DNA of 64,000 nt, from contig NZ_JAHLDL010000011.1 in the NCBI RefSeq assembly GCF_018861315.1, positions 1-64,000 on the forward strand, read 5' to 3'. This document shows, piece after piece, positions 6,955 through 17,756 of the stretch; within the stretch, counting starts at the first letter, position 1, and each line of letters starts with the position of its first letter. The position numbers were made by a program, and so were the translations under genes. The stretch is from Clostridium bowmanii. GTDB taxonomy: Bacteria; Bacillota; Clostridia; Clostridiales; Clostridiaceae. The notes under the pieces were generated by a model. That model searched no databases, was not told the origin of the DNA, and saw nothing but the letters and a program-made list of their open reading frames with translations.

Positions 6955-7770
6955 CTACATGACTTTATATGGATCCTGAGTATGTTTTGAAATAATAATC
7001 TCATTATTGTATCCATTTTCTAGAAGTCTACTTTTAAATTTTTCTGCAAATATTTTAAAGGGTATCCATTCTGTTGCAAAATGTCCAGCATCAATTAGTG
7101 CTATATTTTCTTCTTTTAAATCACTAACATGATGATACCTAGTATCGCCTGTAATAATACAATCTGCTCCCAATTTTACGCAGGTGTCAAAAAAGTCTTC
7201 TCCGCTTCCATTTATAATGGCAATAGTTTTTATTAATTTATTATTATCCCCTACATACTTTATATATTCTGTGTCTAACGTTTTTTTTACTTTTTCACAT
7301 AATTCCATAAGTTTAATAGGCTCATCCAAACTTACTAATCTTCCAATACCAGAATTACCTTCACCACAATCAGTGTTTGCTGAAGGCTCAATAATCTTAT
7401 AATTATTAAATCCCAAAATCTCAGTGACAATATCATTTAACCCACCCATAGCAGAATCTAAATTGGTATGACTAGAATATACATTTATCCCATTTACAAT
7501 TAACTCAATAATTTTTTTACCTACTAATGTATTCACAGTAATAGTTTTAGGTTTTAGAAAAAGCAGCGGATGATGTGTCAATATAAAATTACATCCCCTA
7601 TCCACAGCCTCGGATATAACATCCAACGTACAATCCAGTGCAATTAAAATTTTTGTAACTTCACTCTCGCTATCCCCCACCATGAGTCCTACATTATCGT
7701 AATCCTCTTTTAACATACTTGGTGCGAACTTTTCCATAATATCTTCAATGTTTTCTACTTTTAAAACCAT
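6955..7770 (-). CDS. Nif3-like dinuclear metal centre protein
   Basis: The 271-residue product is a Nif3/YqfO family member. It has the metal-binding ILTHHPLLF motif (residues 63-71), SSHTNLDSAMGGLND and, near the C terminus, LIDAGHFATEW. Family structures are hexameric rings with two metal ions per subunit; the cellular reaction is still uncertain (GTP cyclohydrolase I type 2 is a legacy name). The length is that of the short form without the inserted CutA-like domain. The ATG has GGAG upstream and overlaps the end of trmK, the usual pairing next to rpoD and dnaG. Confidence 0.9.
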   Translation of the reverse strand: MVLKVENIEDIMEKFAPSMLKEDYDNVGLMVGDSESEVTKILIALDCTLDVISEAVDRGCNFILTHHPLLFLKPKTITVNTLVGKKIIELIVNGINVYSSHTNLDSAMGGLNDIVTEILGFNNYKIIEPSANTDCGEGNSGIGRLVSLDEPIKLMELCEKVKKTLDTEYIKYVGDNNKLIKTIAIINGSGEDFFDTCVKLGADCIITGDTRYHHVSDLKEENIALIDAGHFATEWIPFKIFAEKFKSRLLENGYNNEIIISKHTQDPYKVM

Positions 7771-8450
7771 TTTAAAAACTCCTTAAGTAGCCTTATAATA
7801 TGATAAAGCTCATGCTTCCTATCCTTAGATAAAACCGTTTCCTCTTTTAAAGCATTGTAAACTTTTGAGTATTTTAGCAGTTTATATTCTATAAAGCTCT
7901 TCATTACTGCATCTTTTTTATCTAATAATATTTTGCTTATCTCATAATATATATTGTCTACTTCTACAGGCTTATTATTATACTTCACCTTAATAATTTC
8001 ATAATACTTACCATCATCTTTGCAAATCTCTTCATCAAAGATATCATATCCAGTGTTATACAAATATTCTCTTAATACCTCAGCATTTTGAACTGGTTGA
8101 AGTATCATATATTTAAATTGCTTTACTACGTCCAAGTCTGCTTCTAAAATATCTCTAATTAAATTACCACCCATGCCTGCAATAATGGCTATCTGAACTT
8201 CTCCCACCACAACTGTAGATAATCCACTCCCCAGCCTACAGGTAATTTGCTTTGATACATTGCTTTGAGTAATATTATTTTGTGCCTTTTCAACGGGACC
8301 CCTATTGATATCAGAGGCAATGGCACTTTTTATTACACTATTTTGGACTAAATAAATAGGAACGTACCCATGATCCGTTCCTACGTCGATAATAGTATCA
8401 CATTCTTTTACCATACTTGCAATTGTTTTTAATCTTATACTAAGCTCCAT
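7761..8450 (-). CDS. trmK: tRNA (adenine(22)-N1)-methyltransferase TrmK
   Basis: TrmK makes m1A22 in bacterial tRNAs. The SAM-binding motif TIIDVGTDHGYVPIYLV lies near the N terminus, with IAGMGGNLIRDIL and LQPVQNAEVLREYL following, all typical of the family. The ATG at 8450 is chosen because AAGGGTG sits six bases before it; the GTG three codons earlier lacks spacing. The length of 229 residues is usual. The gene overlaps nif3 by 10 bp and follows a membrane PH-domain gene; this trio downstream of rpoD and dnaG is common in clostridia. Confidence 0.92.
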   Translation of the reverse strand: MELSIRLKTIASMVKECDTIIDVGTDHGYVPIYLVQNSVIKSAIASDINRGPVEKAQNNITQSNVSKQITCRLGSGLSTVVVGEVQIAIIAGMGGNLIRDILEADLDVVKQFKYMILQPVQNAEVLREYLYNTGYDIFDEEICKDDGKYYEIIKVKYNNKPVEVDNIYYEISKILLDKKDAVMKSFIEYKLLKYSKVYNALKEETVLSKDRKHELYHIIRLLKEFLKWF

Positions 8451-8461
8451 AGTTTTCACCC

Positions 8462-9349
8462 TTATCTAAAGTTAATTAATATTTTAAACTGCATAATCAA
8501 AAATATTATTGCCACAAACAGTGAGATATAAATAAATTTATATGCCGATTTTCTATCATATTTTGCGCAAAAATAGCTTGCATAATACATGCAAAAAAGC
8601 AATGCCATGTTTAATACTCCATAAATCATCTGAGTAAAAGCAAATTGTTTACCTGTACCCATTTTTATTGGACTAAACTGTGCATCAAAGTTTAAGGGCA
8701 TAGTATTAGGTATCAAATGTTTTAAATATAATATAAATGGATTTAGAGTTAAAATTAGAATTATTATACTTACTAACATTAACGGTAAAATAAAATACTT
8801 ATCTTTATGAAGGTTATAGCTATTATTTACTTTATATTTCCACTCTGCCCTATGAATATCATGTCCTTCTAATGCTTCCTCAAAGCTATTATAGTCAACA
8901 GGTGAAACTCCATAATTCATATTCTTAGTTTTCAGGTAAATAATATTTTTATTATCTGTAACAAACATTCTAGATATTCCAATTTTATCAATTACAAACC
9001 TACCCAAGGCAAAGCTACTGGCGGCTATTCCGTAAAGCTTAACCCCTTTAATTGTACCACTTGACATAGTATATCCTTCTATTTCATTTAATGGTAGAAT
9101 TATTTTTTTTAAGGACCCAATAGCATAAATAACAATATTTTCTTCGTTTATCGTATATTTAAGTGATGAGTAAAGCAATATGTAATATATAATGTATATA
9201 TTACAAGCCACTAATAAAAGTTTTAACAGACTAGCTACAATGTATGAGTTAGTAATTTTGAGCAATATTATGATTAATATATTATACAATACACCCATGA
9301 GAAGCATAAACCCAATACCTCGTTTTCCCTTAGTCACATAACTATCCAT
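8462..9349 (-). CDS. Multi-pass membrane protein with bacterial PH domain
   Basis: The 295-residue protein has two N-terminal membrane segments (about 13-33 and 36-61). A soluble middle region (about 63-165) resembles bacterial PH domains of the bPH_5 type, including the pair IVIYAIGSLKKIILPLNEIEGY and NIIYLKTKNMNYGVSPVD. Three further membrane segments lie near the C terminus. No enzyme motif is visible. The ATG is preceded by AAGGTG. It lies two bases from the trmK frame and downstream of rpoD; the conserved neighbourhood suggests a housekeeping envelope role but nothing specific. The domain assignment is by pattern. Confidence 0.65.
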   Translation of the reverse strand: MDSYVTKGKRGIGFMLLMGVLYNILIIILLKITNSYIVASLLKLLLVACNIYIIYYILLYSSLKYTINEENIVIYAIGSLKKIILPLNEIEGYTMSSGTIKGVKLYGIAASSFALGRFVIDKIGISRMFVTDNKNIIYLKTKNMNYGVSPVDYNSFEEALEGHDIHRAEWKYKVNNSYNLHKDKYFILPLMLVSIIILILTLNPFILYLKHLIPNTMPLNFDAQFSPIKMGTGKQFAFTQMIYGVLNMALLFCMYYASYFCAKYDRKSAYKFIYISLFVAIIFLIMQFKILINFR

Positions 9350-9421
9350 TAAATCACCTTCTTAACCAAATTATATCATTTTGAATCCACTTTGTAAACA
9401 TTTTTCCATAATTTTACATCA

Positions 9422-9454
9422 AGAAGAGAACATCTAAATAAGATGTTCTCTTCT
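9422..9454 (-). terminator. Hairpin downstream of rpoD
   Basis: AGAAGAGAACATCT and its perfect complement are separated by 5 nt, a 14-bp stem just after the rpoD stop. The U-run on the minus side is weak, so it may act as a pause, processing or partial termination site. Confidence 0.6.
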
Positions 9455-9466
9455 CCATAAAATAAT

Positions 9467-10564
9467 CTAATCTAAATAATCTTTCAGCTTTTTGCTTCTA
9501 CTTGGATGCCTCAATTTACGTAGAGCTTTGGCTTCGATTTGTCTAATTCTTTCTCTAGTTACATTAAACTCTTTTCCAACTTCCTCAAGTGTTCTAGCTC
9601 TTCCATCATCTAGTCCAAATCTTAATCTTAAAACTTTTTCTTCTCTTGGAGTCAATGTATCTAAAACGTTGATTAATTGCTCTTTAAGCATTGTAAATGC
9701 AGCAGCTTCTGCTGGCGCTAGTGCATCATCATCAGGAATAAAATCTCCTAAATGACTATCTTCTTCTTCACCTATAGGAGTCTCAAGAGATACTGGCTCT
9801 TGTGCAATTTTCATAATTTCTCTAACTTTTGCCACTGGCATTTCCATTTTTTCTGCAACTTCATCTGGTTGTGGTTCCCGTCCAAGTTCTTGAAGTAGTT
9901 GCCTAGAAACTCTAATAAGCTTATTTATAGTTTCTACCATATGCACAGGGATTCTTATTGTTCTTGCTTGGTCAGCTATTGCTCTAGTTATTGCCTGCCT
10001 AATCCACCAGGTAGCATATGTACTAAACTTATAGCCTTTTCTATAATCGAATTTTTCGACAGCTTTTATTAGTCCTAAATTACCTTCTTGAATAAGGTCT
10101 AAAAACAGCATTCCACGGCCAACATACCTTTTAGCTATACTAACCACTAATCTTAAATTAGCTTCTGCTAGTTTTTTCTTAGCAACAAGATCTCCTTCTT
10201 CATTTCTTTTAGCAAGTTCGACTTCCTCGCTGGATGATAATAGAGAAACTTTTCCTATTTCCTTTAAATACATTCTAACAGGGTCATCTATAGATATTCC
10301 TTCAGGTATACTAACATCAAGTTCTTCAGTTTCTGGTTCAACCTCGGCTTGAGCTCCTGTAGCAGGTGCTGCAGCTTCGTGCATATCCCCAACAACATCT
10401 ATCTCCATTGATTCCAAAACTTCATAGACTTTTTCTATTTGTTCTGGACTTAAATCTATTTCATAAAGTTCATCCATTACCTCTTTATAAGTTAAGGTGC
10501 CCTTTTTCTTGCCTTTTTCAATAAGTTTCTTGACTAAAACCATTTTTGAACTTTTATCCTTCAT
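9467..10564 (-). CDS. rpoD: RNA polymerase primary sigma factor SigA
   Basis: This is the housekeeping sigma-70, 365 residues. Region 1.1 is at the N terminus, region 1.2 reads [18 protein letters not shown], and region 2 includes [19 protein letters not shown] and the [14 protein letters not shown] stretch for -10 recognition. Regions 3 and 4 end in the helix-turn-helix of [20 protein letters not shown]. It has an Ala/Glu-rich linker at about residues 62-80 and no long non-conserved insert, as in Firmicutes. AAGGAGG precedes the ATG. It lies 20 nt after dnaG in the classic dnaG-rpoD macromolecular synthesis unit, without an rpsU at its head; here rpsU is 17 kb away. Confidence 0.98.
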   Translation of the reverse strand: MKDKSSKMVLVKKLIEKGKKKGTLTYKEVMDELYEIDLSPEQIEKVYEVLESMEIDVVGDMHEAAAPATGAQAEVEPETEELDVSIPEGISIDDPVRMYLKEIGKVSLLSSSEEVELAKRNEEGDLVAKKKLAEANLRLVVSIAKRYVGRGMLFLDLIQEGNLGLIKAVEKFDYRKGYKFSTYATWWIRQAITRAIADQARTIRIPVHMVETINKLIRVSRQLLQELGREPQPDEVAEKMEMPVAKVREIMKIAQEPVSLETPIGEEEDSHLGDFIPDDDALAPAEAAAFTMLKEQLINVLDTLTPREEKVLRLRFGLDDGRARTLEEVGKEFNVTRERIRQIEAKALRKLRHPSRSKKLKDYLD

Positions 10565-10584
10565 GGTATTACCTCCTTTCTAAT

Positions 10585-12354
10585 TTATAATTGCTTTATA
10601 TCCTTTTGCACATCTATAAGCTTTTGGGCTAATTTCATTGATTCTTCTAGCAGGCCTTCTGATTCATATTTTTTGATTTTATTCATAATTTCTTTTTTCG
10701 ACTCCTCTAACTTGAATTTTTTCAGTTGTTTGATGCAATCATTAATAAATTTTTTATGGTGCTCTTCGTCTACAGTTATTTCGATCTCCATAGTATTTAT
10801 CCATTCTTTTGTACATTCTATATCGTTACATCTAAATTCAATGTTTTCGATTTTCTCTTCACTTGTTAAATTTTTATATTCAACAATTAATTTATATATA
10901 ACTTTATGGCTTTCAAGTACTAATTGATCTATGGACATGGTTTGCGTAATATAATCGCAATTTTCCTCGTTTATAAACATAAATTTTAGTAAATTTCTTT
11001 CAGCCTTAATATAAGCTGGTTCTAAATATAATTTTTGTCCAAAATCCTGTTGTATATTCATTTTTTGAGTTTTTTTTGCATTTTTGTTAATTTCTTCTCT
11101 TAATAAGTCATATATTGCTTGTTCTTTGATACCAGTTGCCTCAGAAATCATTTTTATATGAACATCTTTTTCAACAGGATCTAAATCTACGATAATTTCA
11201 GTGACCTTTTTAACGTACTGTATTATCATTTCACTATTACCAAAATTTATTCCATCCCCGGCTCTTTTAATTCGATAATTAATTATGGGAAGAGCATTGT
11301 CTATTAAATTTTGAAATGCCTCTTTTCCACTATTTTTTATATATTCATCAGGATCTTTACCACTAGGAACTATAAGCACCCTTAAATCAAAACCTTCATT
11401 TCTTAATGTCTCTAGTCCTCTTAATGTTGCTGATTGTCCTGCTAAATCAGCATCATATGAAATAATAACTGTATCTACATGTTTTTTTAATAATTTTGCT
11501 TGATTAATAGTAAGTGCCGTACCTAGCGATGCAACAACATTTGAAAACCCATATTGATGAAGTGAAATACAGTCCATATATCCTTCTACAATTATAATTG
11601 TCCGCGATCTATTGTTTTTAATTACAAAATTCAATCCATAAAGATTTAATCCTTTATGAAATAATGGGGTCTCAGGTGAATTTAAATATTTAGGTTTGGA
11701 ATCATCTAAAACCCTTCCTCCAAATCCGATGACTTTGCCTTTATAATCAAACACAGGGAACATTATTCTATTTCTAAATCTATCATAATATGACCCTTTA
11801 GGACTTTTAATAATTAATCCTATATTAAATAAATCAAGTTCCGAGTACCCTTTCTTTTTCAGGTGTAATAACAGACCATCCCATTTATCAAAGGAAAACC
11901 CCAACCCGAATTTTTTCATAGTAATTTCTGTGATACCTCGGTTTACGAAATATGCTTCAGCTTTTTTATCCTTTCTTAAATTACCGTAAAAATACCTAGC
12001 CGCTTCCACATTAATATTGTACATTTTTTTATACATGTCTTTTTGCACACTATTTTCTTCATTGTCTTCTTCTATACTAATGTTTGCCCTTTCAGCCAGG
12101 ACCCTTGCAGCTTCAGGAAAATTCACATTCCTGTCCTTCATAATATAACTGATTACATTCCCAGCTTCACCACATCCAAAGCACTTATAAATTTGTTTAT
12201 CTTGGGACACAGTGAAAGAAGGACTCTTCTCATTATGAAAAGGACAAAGACCGATATAATTTCTTCCTGCTTTTCTAAGCTTAACTCTTTCAGATATTAC
12301 ATCCACAATATCATTTTGTTCCTTTATTTTTCGGATGACATCTTCAGCAATCAA
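10585..12354 (-). CDS. dnaG: DNA primase
   Basis: DnaG synthesises RNA primers at the replication fork. The 589-residue protein has the N-terminal CHC2 zinc finger (Cys37, His40, Cys58, Cys61), the primase core with RNRIMFPVFDYKGKVIGFGGR and YLNSPETPLFHKG, the TOPRIM motifs IIVEGYMDCISLHQYG and ISYDADLAGQSA, and a helical C-terminal DnaB-interaction region. It starts at TTG (AAGGTGG ten bases upstream). It precedes rpoD by 20 nt in the same direction, so the two are probably co-transcribed. Confidence 0.97.
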   Translation of the reverse strand: MIAEDVIRKIKEQNDIVDVISERVKLRKAGRNYIGLCPFHNEKSPSFTVSQDKQIYKCFGCGEAGNVISYIMKDRNVNFPEAARVLAERANISIEEDNEENSVQKDMYKKMYNINVEAARYFYGNLRKDKKAEAYFVNRGITEITMKKFGLGFSFDKWDGLLLHLKKKGYSELDLFNIGLIIKSPKGSYYDRFRNRIMFPVFDYKGKVIGFGGRVLDDSKPKYLNSPETPLFHKGLNLYGLNFVIKNNRSRTIIIVEGYMDCISLHQYGFSNVVASLGTALTINQAKLLKKHVDTVIISYDADLAGQSATLRGLETLRNEGFDLRVLIVPSGKDPDEYIKNSGKEAFQNLIDNALPIINYRIKRAGDGINFGNSEMIIQYVKKVTEIIVDLDPVEKDVHIKMISEATGIKEQAIYDLLREEINKNAKKTQKMNIQQDFGQKLYLEPAYIKAERNLLKFMFINEENCDYITQTMSIDQLVLESHKVIYKLIVEYKNLTSEEKIENIEFRCNDIECTKEWINTMEIEITVDEEHHKKFINDCIKQLKKFKLEESKKEIMNKIKKYESEGLLEESMKLAQKLIDVQKDIKQL

Positions 12355-12579
12355 TAGATTATTACCACCTTACTTATATAAATTCACAATATAATTTTAT
12401 TCGACAAAAAAATGCATTATCCTTCTTTAAACCCACTTTTTCCAATAATAATTTTGTTTGCATATTATATATTCTTTATAACTTACAAATTTCCTTCAAT
12501 TTTGTAAGTTTTATTTTTTATTTTTTTATTTGCATTTAATATATTTTTCTCTAAACAATCATTAATTTATTCTAATATT

Positions 12580-13608
12580 TTAATAAATAACAACTTTAGG
12601 TACATATATATTATTAAAAAGCATTAAACAATAATCATCACTCATACCAGAAATATAATCTGCCACTCCTACATGTAATCCTTCATCCTCAACTATACTC
12701 TTGTAAAAATCTGGCATAGCATTTGGATTGTTATAATAATATGTGAACACTTGCGTTACCACAAATTGTGCCTTTTGCCTTTCTTCCTTTAAAATGTCAC
12801 CTTTGTATATATTTTCAAACATAAAATTTCTTAAAATAACTAAGGCTTTTGAAACGGGCTCACTAAGTGATACACATATTTTATCCCTATCTAAGTTATT
12901 TAATGTGTTATAAATACAATCTTTAACTAAGGTGTCTATTCTCATGCCATGATTTGTACCTAAAATCTCAATAGCATCTTGGGGCAGCATATTTTCTTTT
13001 AATAATCCTGCTCTTATTGAATCATCTATGTCATGATTAACATATGCAATCTTATCGCTGTATCTAACAACCTGACCTTCTAAGGTTTCTGCCTTTCTGA
13101 TTTTGGAAGAAAATCCACTATGATTCAGAACCCCATCTAGTACTTCCTCGCTTAAATTTAGTCCCTTACCTAGCTTTTCTATTTTTGTTAACACTCTTAT
13201 GCTATTTTCATTGTGTCTAAATCCTCCAGGCAAAATATCATTAAGTACCTCTTCACCATTATGAGCAAAGGGTACATGCCCAATATCATGACCTAGAGCT
13301 ATAGCTTCTATTAAATCTTCATTTAAGCCTATACCTTTACCTATAGTTTTAGCTATCTGTGCAACTTCTAATGTATGTGTTAATCTTGTTCTATAATGAT
13401 CACTACTAGCCTTTATATATACTTGAGTTTTATGCTGTAGTCTCCTAAATGATTTACTATGTATTATCCTATCTCTGTCTACCATATAACAAGTTCTTAT
13501 ATCATCCTTTACTTCTAATATTTTTCGTCCCTTAGAGTTTGCGGATAATGCCCCATAGGTAATAATATTATTACCTTCATTAGTTTCTATTCTTTGGCGA
13601 ATATTCAT
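12580..13608 (-). CDS. dgt: Deoxyguanosinetriphosphate triphosphohydrolase (HD domain)
   Basis: This is a dGTPase-family phosphohydrolase, 342 residues. It shows [17 protein letters not shown], then [14 protein letters not shown] and the HD pair [18 protein letters not shown], typical of Dgt-like enzymes that hydrolyse dNTPs to nucleosides and triphosphate. An upstream frame extension exists, but the ATG at 13608 has AGGAGGGG six bases ahead and gives the conserved MNIRQRIE start. It lies upstream of dnaG with a 225-nt AT-rich gap and is divergent from the cotS-like gene. Confidence 0.93.
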   Translation of the reverse strand: MNIRQRIETNEGNNIITYGALSANSKGRKILEVKDDIRTCYMVDRDRIIHSKSFRRLQHKTQVYIKASSDHYRTRLTHTLEVAQIAKTIGKGIGLNEDLIEAIALGHDIGHVPFAHNGEEVLNDILPGGFRHNENSIRVLTKIEKLGKGLNLSEEVLDGVLNHSGFSSKIRKAETLEGQVVRYSDKIAYVNHDIDDSIRAGLLKENMLPQDAIEILGTNHGMRIDTLVKDCIYNTLNNLDRDKICVSLSEPVSKALVILRNFMFENIYKGDILKEERQKAQFVVTQVFTYYYNNPNAMPDFYKSIVEDEGLHVGVADYISGMSDDYCLMLFNNIYVPKVVIY

Positions 13609-13868
13609 AAATCCCCTCCTGCCGTTCGCTGTGGCACAAAACAATTATTAATTGTTTTGCCTCCTGAACTTAACACTACCTCTAAAATTATTTATCTTAT
13701 CTTTAATTTAAATATTTAAAATAGCAAATTTTAAGTATGCTACTTATTTTTTAATCACCTTAATAGTATTCTACATATTAATTTAATTACCCTTTTTTTA
13801 TATTAAACGTATAATATTAATATTCTATTAATATCTTATTAATGTAATAATTTTTTAGGAGTGATAAG

Positions 13869-14942
13869 ATGATCTCCACGGCTAAAAATTTAAATAACAT
13901 AGATTTATTATCCGAAGAAAACGTGAAAAAATACATTCTGCCTCAATATAATTTAGCTAATGCTGATATATCGCAAATTAAATTTAAAGATACTGATAAA
14001 CAAAGAGCTGTATATAAAGTTTCATACTTTGATGAATGCTATTGTTTAAAGAAGGTTTATTACAGTGTAAAAGATTTATTATTTGTATATTCAGCTATAG
14101 AATGGTTATATAGAAATAATATCCATGTACCTCGAATTCTTCCTACAAAAACCAATAGCAGATTTATAAACTACAATAATATGTTATTTATACTTACCCC
14201 TTGGGTTGATGGCATTAAATGTGACTACGATAATATTGATCATGTACTAGCCTGTAGTACAAACCTTGCAAATATGCATAAAGTAAGCGTTACCTTTAAA
14301 CCTATATGTGGTAGTTCAACAAAGGAGAACTATAGCATTCTGGGCACTTCCATATACAAGCACTACGAGAGCCTTCTTAAGTTTTCTAATTTAGCTTATA
14401 AATATGATGATGCTTTTTCCAAGCTCTATCTTGAACATTTTGATTCAAGTATTAAGCTAGCCAAGTATTCTGCTGACATTGCTTATGATATTGATCAAAA
14501 TAATCTTACAAAATCCTTGTGTCATCTTGACTATGTTAATAAAAATATTATCTTTGATACTAATAATGAAATATGGGTAATTGATTTTGATAAATGTAGA
14601 AATGACTTTTGTGCCCATGATATTTCATATTGTTTAAGACGACTTTTAAAAAGAGATAGTACAAAATGGGATCTAGAGCTGGCAATAAGTTTTTTTAAAT
14701 TATATGATAGTGTTTTTCCTTTAACAATAGATGATTATAAATATATTCTTGTTTATTTAGCTTTCCCACAAAGGTATTGGAAAATATCAAGAGACTACTA
14801 TGGTAACATAAATAAATGCAATAAAAAAGCCTTTATAAATCTACTAACTAATTCAACAGACAAAAACCAAAATCAATTAGACTTTGTCGAAGGGTTTATA
14901 TCCTATATTGAAAACATGTTCAAAAAATCAATATTAATTTAA
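13869..14942 (+). CDS. CotS-like spore coat kinase-fold protein
   Basis: The 357-residue product belongs to the CotS/YsxE family, with the aminoglycoside-phosphotransferase fold. The nucleotide-lobe lysine region is YCLKKVYYS, the catalytic loop is CHLDYVNKN (Asp221, Asn226), and the metal-binding DFD motif is at Asp239. LTPWVDG and FPQRYWKISRDYY are characteristic of CotS homologues. In Bacillus these proteins are spore coat components; some relatives phosphorylate or glycosylate coat material. TTAGGAG precedes the ATG. The gene is monocistronic, divergent from dgt and convergent with ppdK, with a shared terminator. Expression late in sporulation is inferred from the family. Confidence 0.85.
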   Translation: MISTAKNLNNIDLLSEENVKKYILPQYNLANADISQIKFKDTDKQRAVYKVSYFDECYCLKKVYYSVKDLLFVYSAIEWLYRNNIHVPRILPTKTNSRFINYNNMLFILTPWVDGIKCDYDNIDHVLACSTNLANMHKVSVTFKPICGSSTKENYSILGTSIYKHYESLLKFSNLAYKYDDAFSKLYLEHFDSSIKLAKYSADIAYDIDQNNLTKSLCHLDYVNKNIIFDTNNEIWVIDFDKCRNDFCAHDISYCLRRLLKRDSTKWDLELAISFFKLYDSVFPLTIDDYKYILVYLAFPQRYWKISRDYYGNINKCNKKAFINLLTNSTDKNQNQLDFVEGFISYIENMFKKSILI

Positions 14943-14958
14943 TAATTTATTCACAAAT

Positions 14959-14986
14959 AAAAAGCCACTGCAAGCAGCGGCTTTTT
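14959..14986. terminator. Bidirectional terminator between cotS-like gene and ppdK
   Basis: AAAAAGCC-CTGC is complementary to GCAG-GGCTTTTT with a small loop. It has A residues on one side and T residues on the other, so it can end transcripts from both converging genes. Confidence 0.8.
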
Positions 14987-15022
14987 AAAATAAATTTATT
15001 AAATACGTCTATTTCTAAAATA

Positions 15023-17659
15023 CTATTTTTTTCTTGGATTATTAACTTCAGCTTGTGCAGCGGCAAGTCTTGCTACTGGAACTCTGAATGGTGAACATGA
15101 TACATAATCTAATCCAACATTGTGACAGAATTCAACGGAAGATGGATCTCCACCATGTTCTCCGCATATTCCAAGTTTTATATGTGGTCTTGTTTGCCTT
15201 CCAAGGTCAACAGCCATTTTAATAAGTTTGCCTACTCCAATTTGATCTAATTTTTGGAATGGATCAAATTCGTAAACTTTCTTTTCATAATAATGTTTTA
15301 AGAATGTTGCAGCATCATCTCTTGAGAATCCAAAAGTCATTTGAGTTAAATCATTTGTTCCAAATGAGAAGAATTCTGCTTCTTCTGCTATTAAATCAGC
15401 TGTAAGTGCTGCTCTTGGTATTTCAATCATTGTACCAACCATATATTTTAAATCACTGCCACTTTCAGCTATGATTTGATCAGCTATTCTTACTACTATA
15501 TCTTTAACATATTTTAACTCTTTTACTTCTCCAATTAGAGGAATCATTATTTCTGGAACGATATTATATCCTTTTCTAGCCTTAACATCTATAGCAGCTT
15601 CAATAACCGCTCTAGTTTGCATTTCAGCTATTTCTGGATATGATACTGCAAGTCTGCATCCTCTATGACCCATCATAGGGTTAAATTCATGTAATGATTC
15701 AACAGTGGCTTTTAACTCTTCAAAGGTTATTCCCATCTCAACAGCGAGTTCTCTTATGTCTTCATCAGCGTGAGGTAAGAATTCATGTAGTGGTGGATCT
15801 AAGAATCTGATTGTAGCTGGTCTTTCCTTAAGTTCTTCATAGATTCCTATAAAGTCTTCTCTTTGCATTGGTAATAATTTATCTAATGCTACTCTTCTTT
15901 TTGCTTCGTCTTTAGCAACAATCATTTCTCTTATGCCCATTATTCTATCTGCATCAAAGAACATATGCTCAGTTCTGCATAAGCCAATACCCTCAGCTCC
16001 GTATTTAACTGCTTGAGCAGTATCTCTTGGAGTGTCTGCATTAGTTCTAACTTTCAAACTTCTTATTTCATCAGCCCATCCCATAAACGTTTCAAAGTAA
16101 CCACTTATTTCAGGCTCAACAGTTTTAATAACACCAGCATATACATTTCCTGTACTTCCATCCATTGATATAAAGTCATTTTCAGTATATGTGATTTCAC
16201 CTATTTTAAAGCTCTTATCTTTTTCATTAACTTTTATATCTCCACAACCAGCAACACAACATGTACCCATTCCTCTTGCTACAACCGCAGCATGAGAAGT
16301 CATTCCACCTCTTACTGTTAATATACCTTCTGAGGCAATCATGCCTTCAATGTCCTCTGGTGAAGTTTCAAGCCTTACTAAGACTACTTTTTCTCCAGCC
16401 TCGTGTCTAACTTTTGCATCTTCTGCTGTAAAGCAAACTTTTCCACAAGCAGCTCCAGGAGATGCTGGCAGACCTTTAGCTATTACTTTAGAGTTTTTTA
16501 AATCTTCTACATCAAAGTTAGGGTGAAGCAATGTATCTAATTGTTTTGGGTCAACCTTCATCATAGCTTGTTCTTTTGTTAACATTCCATCTTCAACCAG
16601 TTCCACAGCGATTTTTAGTGCAGCTTGTGCAGTTCTCTTACCGTTTCTTGTTTGAAGAAAGTATAACTTGCCATCTTCAATTGTAAACTCCATATCTTGC
16701 ATATCTTTATAGTGAGTTTCAAGAGTATTAACAATTGCCATAAATTCGCTATATACTTTTGGCATATCTTTTGCGAGTTGTGATATGTCTTGTGGTGTTC
16801 TTATTCCTGCAACAACGTCTTCACCTTGTGCATTCATTAAGTACTCAGCATATATTCCTTTTTCGCCAGTAGATGGATTTCTTGAGAAAGCAACACCAGT
16901 TCCTGATGTTTCTCCTTTATTACCAAATACCATTTCTTGAACACTTACTGCAGTTCCCCAACTTCCTGGAATATCATTTAATCTTCTATACACGTTAGCA
17001 CGAGGATTATCCCATGATCTAAATACTGCTGTAATAGACTCTATTAATTGACTTTTTGGGTCACTTGGAAAATCTTCACCCTTATCTTCTTTATAGAATT
17101 CTTTAAATAGCACAACTAATTTTTTCAAATCATTAGCATCAAGTTCAGTATCGAATTTTACACCTTTTGCTTCTTTCATTGTATCCATAATGTTTTCAAA
17201 ATTTCTTTTTTCAACACCCATAACAACATCAGCAAACATCTGGATAAACCTTCTGTAAGAATCATAAGCAAATCTTGGATTATTTGTTAGCTTTGCCATA
17301 ACTTCTACTGTCTCATCATTTAATCCAAGATTTAAAATTGTATCCATCATACCTGGCATTGATGCTCTTGCTCCAGATCTAACTGAAACAAGCAATGGAT
17401 TTTCTAAACTACCAAATTTCTTTCCTGTAAGTTTTTCAAGTTCAATCATTTTAGAATTTATTTCACTAACAATTTCAGATGCAATCAATTGACCATCTTC
17501 ATAGTATTTATTACAAGCTTCAGTAGTAACTGTGAATCCCTGCGGTACTGGAATCCCAAGGTTTGTCATCTCTGCAAGGTTTGCACCTTTTCCGCCTAGA
17601 AGATTTTTCATTGAAGCATTTCCTTCACTAAAAAGATAAACATATTTTTTGTTTTCCAT
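15023..17659 (-). CDS. ppdK: Pyruvate, phosphate dikinase
   Basis: PPDK interconverts pyruvate + ATP + Pi and PEP + AMP + PPi, an energy-saving glycolytic or gluconeogenic step in anaerobes. The 878-residue protein has the N-terminal ATP-grasp domain (GGKGANLAEM, SVRSGARASMPGMMDT), the central phosphohistidine domain with GGMTSHAAVVARGMG, and the C-terminal PEP/pyruvate barrel including MIEIPRAALTAD, FGTNDLTQMTFG and GICGEHGGD. A TTG three codons upstream is in frame, but the ATG at 17659 has AAGGGG nine bases ahead and gives the family start MENKKYVYLF. The adjacent upstream gene is a CcpN-type regulator, fitting control of the PEP/pyruvate node. Confidence 0.97.
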   Translation of the reverse strand: MENKKYVYLFSEGNASMKNLLGGKGANLAEMTNLGIPVPQGFTVTTEACNKYYEDGQLIASEIVSEINSKMIELEKLTGKKFGSLENPLLVSVRSGARASMPGMMDTILNLGLNDETVEVMAKLTNNPRFAYDSYRRFIQMFADVVMGVEKRNFENIMDTMKEAKGVKFDTELDANDLKKLVVLFKEFYKEDKGEDFPSDPKSQLIESITAVFRSWDNPRANVYRRLNDIPGSWGTAVSVQEMVFGNKGETSGTGVAFSRNPSTGEKGIYAEYLMNAQGEDVVAGIRTPQDISQLAKDMPKVYSEFMAIVNTLETHYKDMQDMEFTIEDGKLYFLQTRNGKRTAQAALKIAVELVEDGMLTKEQAMMKVDPKQLDTLLHPNFDVEDLKNSKVIAKGLPASPGAACGKVCFTAEDAKVRHEAGEKVVLVRLETSPEDIEGMIASEGILTVRGGMTSHAAVVARGMGTCCVAGCGDIKVNEKDKSFKIGEITYTENDFISMDGSTGNVYAGVIKTVEPEISGYFETFMGWADEIRSLKVRTNADTPRDTAQAVKYGAEGIGLCRTEHMFFDADRIMGIREMIVAKDEAKRRVALDKLLPMQREDFIGIYEELKERPATIRFLDPPLHEFLPHADEDIRELAVEMGITFEELKATVESLHEFNPMMGHRGCRLAVSYPEIAEMQTRAVIEAAIDVKARKGYNIVPEIMIPLIGEVKELKYVKDIVVRIADQIIAESGSDLKYMVGTMIEIPRAALTADLIAEEAEFFSFGTNDLTQMTFGFSRDDAATFLKHYYEKKVYEFDPFQKLDQIGVGKLIKMAVDLGRQTRPHIKLGICGEHGGDPSSVEFCHNVGLDYVSCSPFRVPVARLAAAQAEVNNPRKK

Positions 17660-17756
17660 TCCATACAACCCCTTCGATTATAAATTATATATGATAACGG
17701 GTACAAAGATGTCCAATGCAGAACATGTAGTGCCCACTTTCACTCACTTTAGTTAC

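Noticed and set aside
13610-13632. GCGAACGGCA match between the dgt upstream region and the attC-like element
   Set aside because: Only a 10-bp match with no paired arms; likely chance.
17660-17756. TTGTAC-18 nt-TATAAT promoter for ppdK
   Set aside because: Its predicted start site falls on the ribosome-binding site, leaving no leader; other promoter-like hexamers overlap, so none is called.
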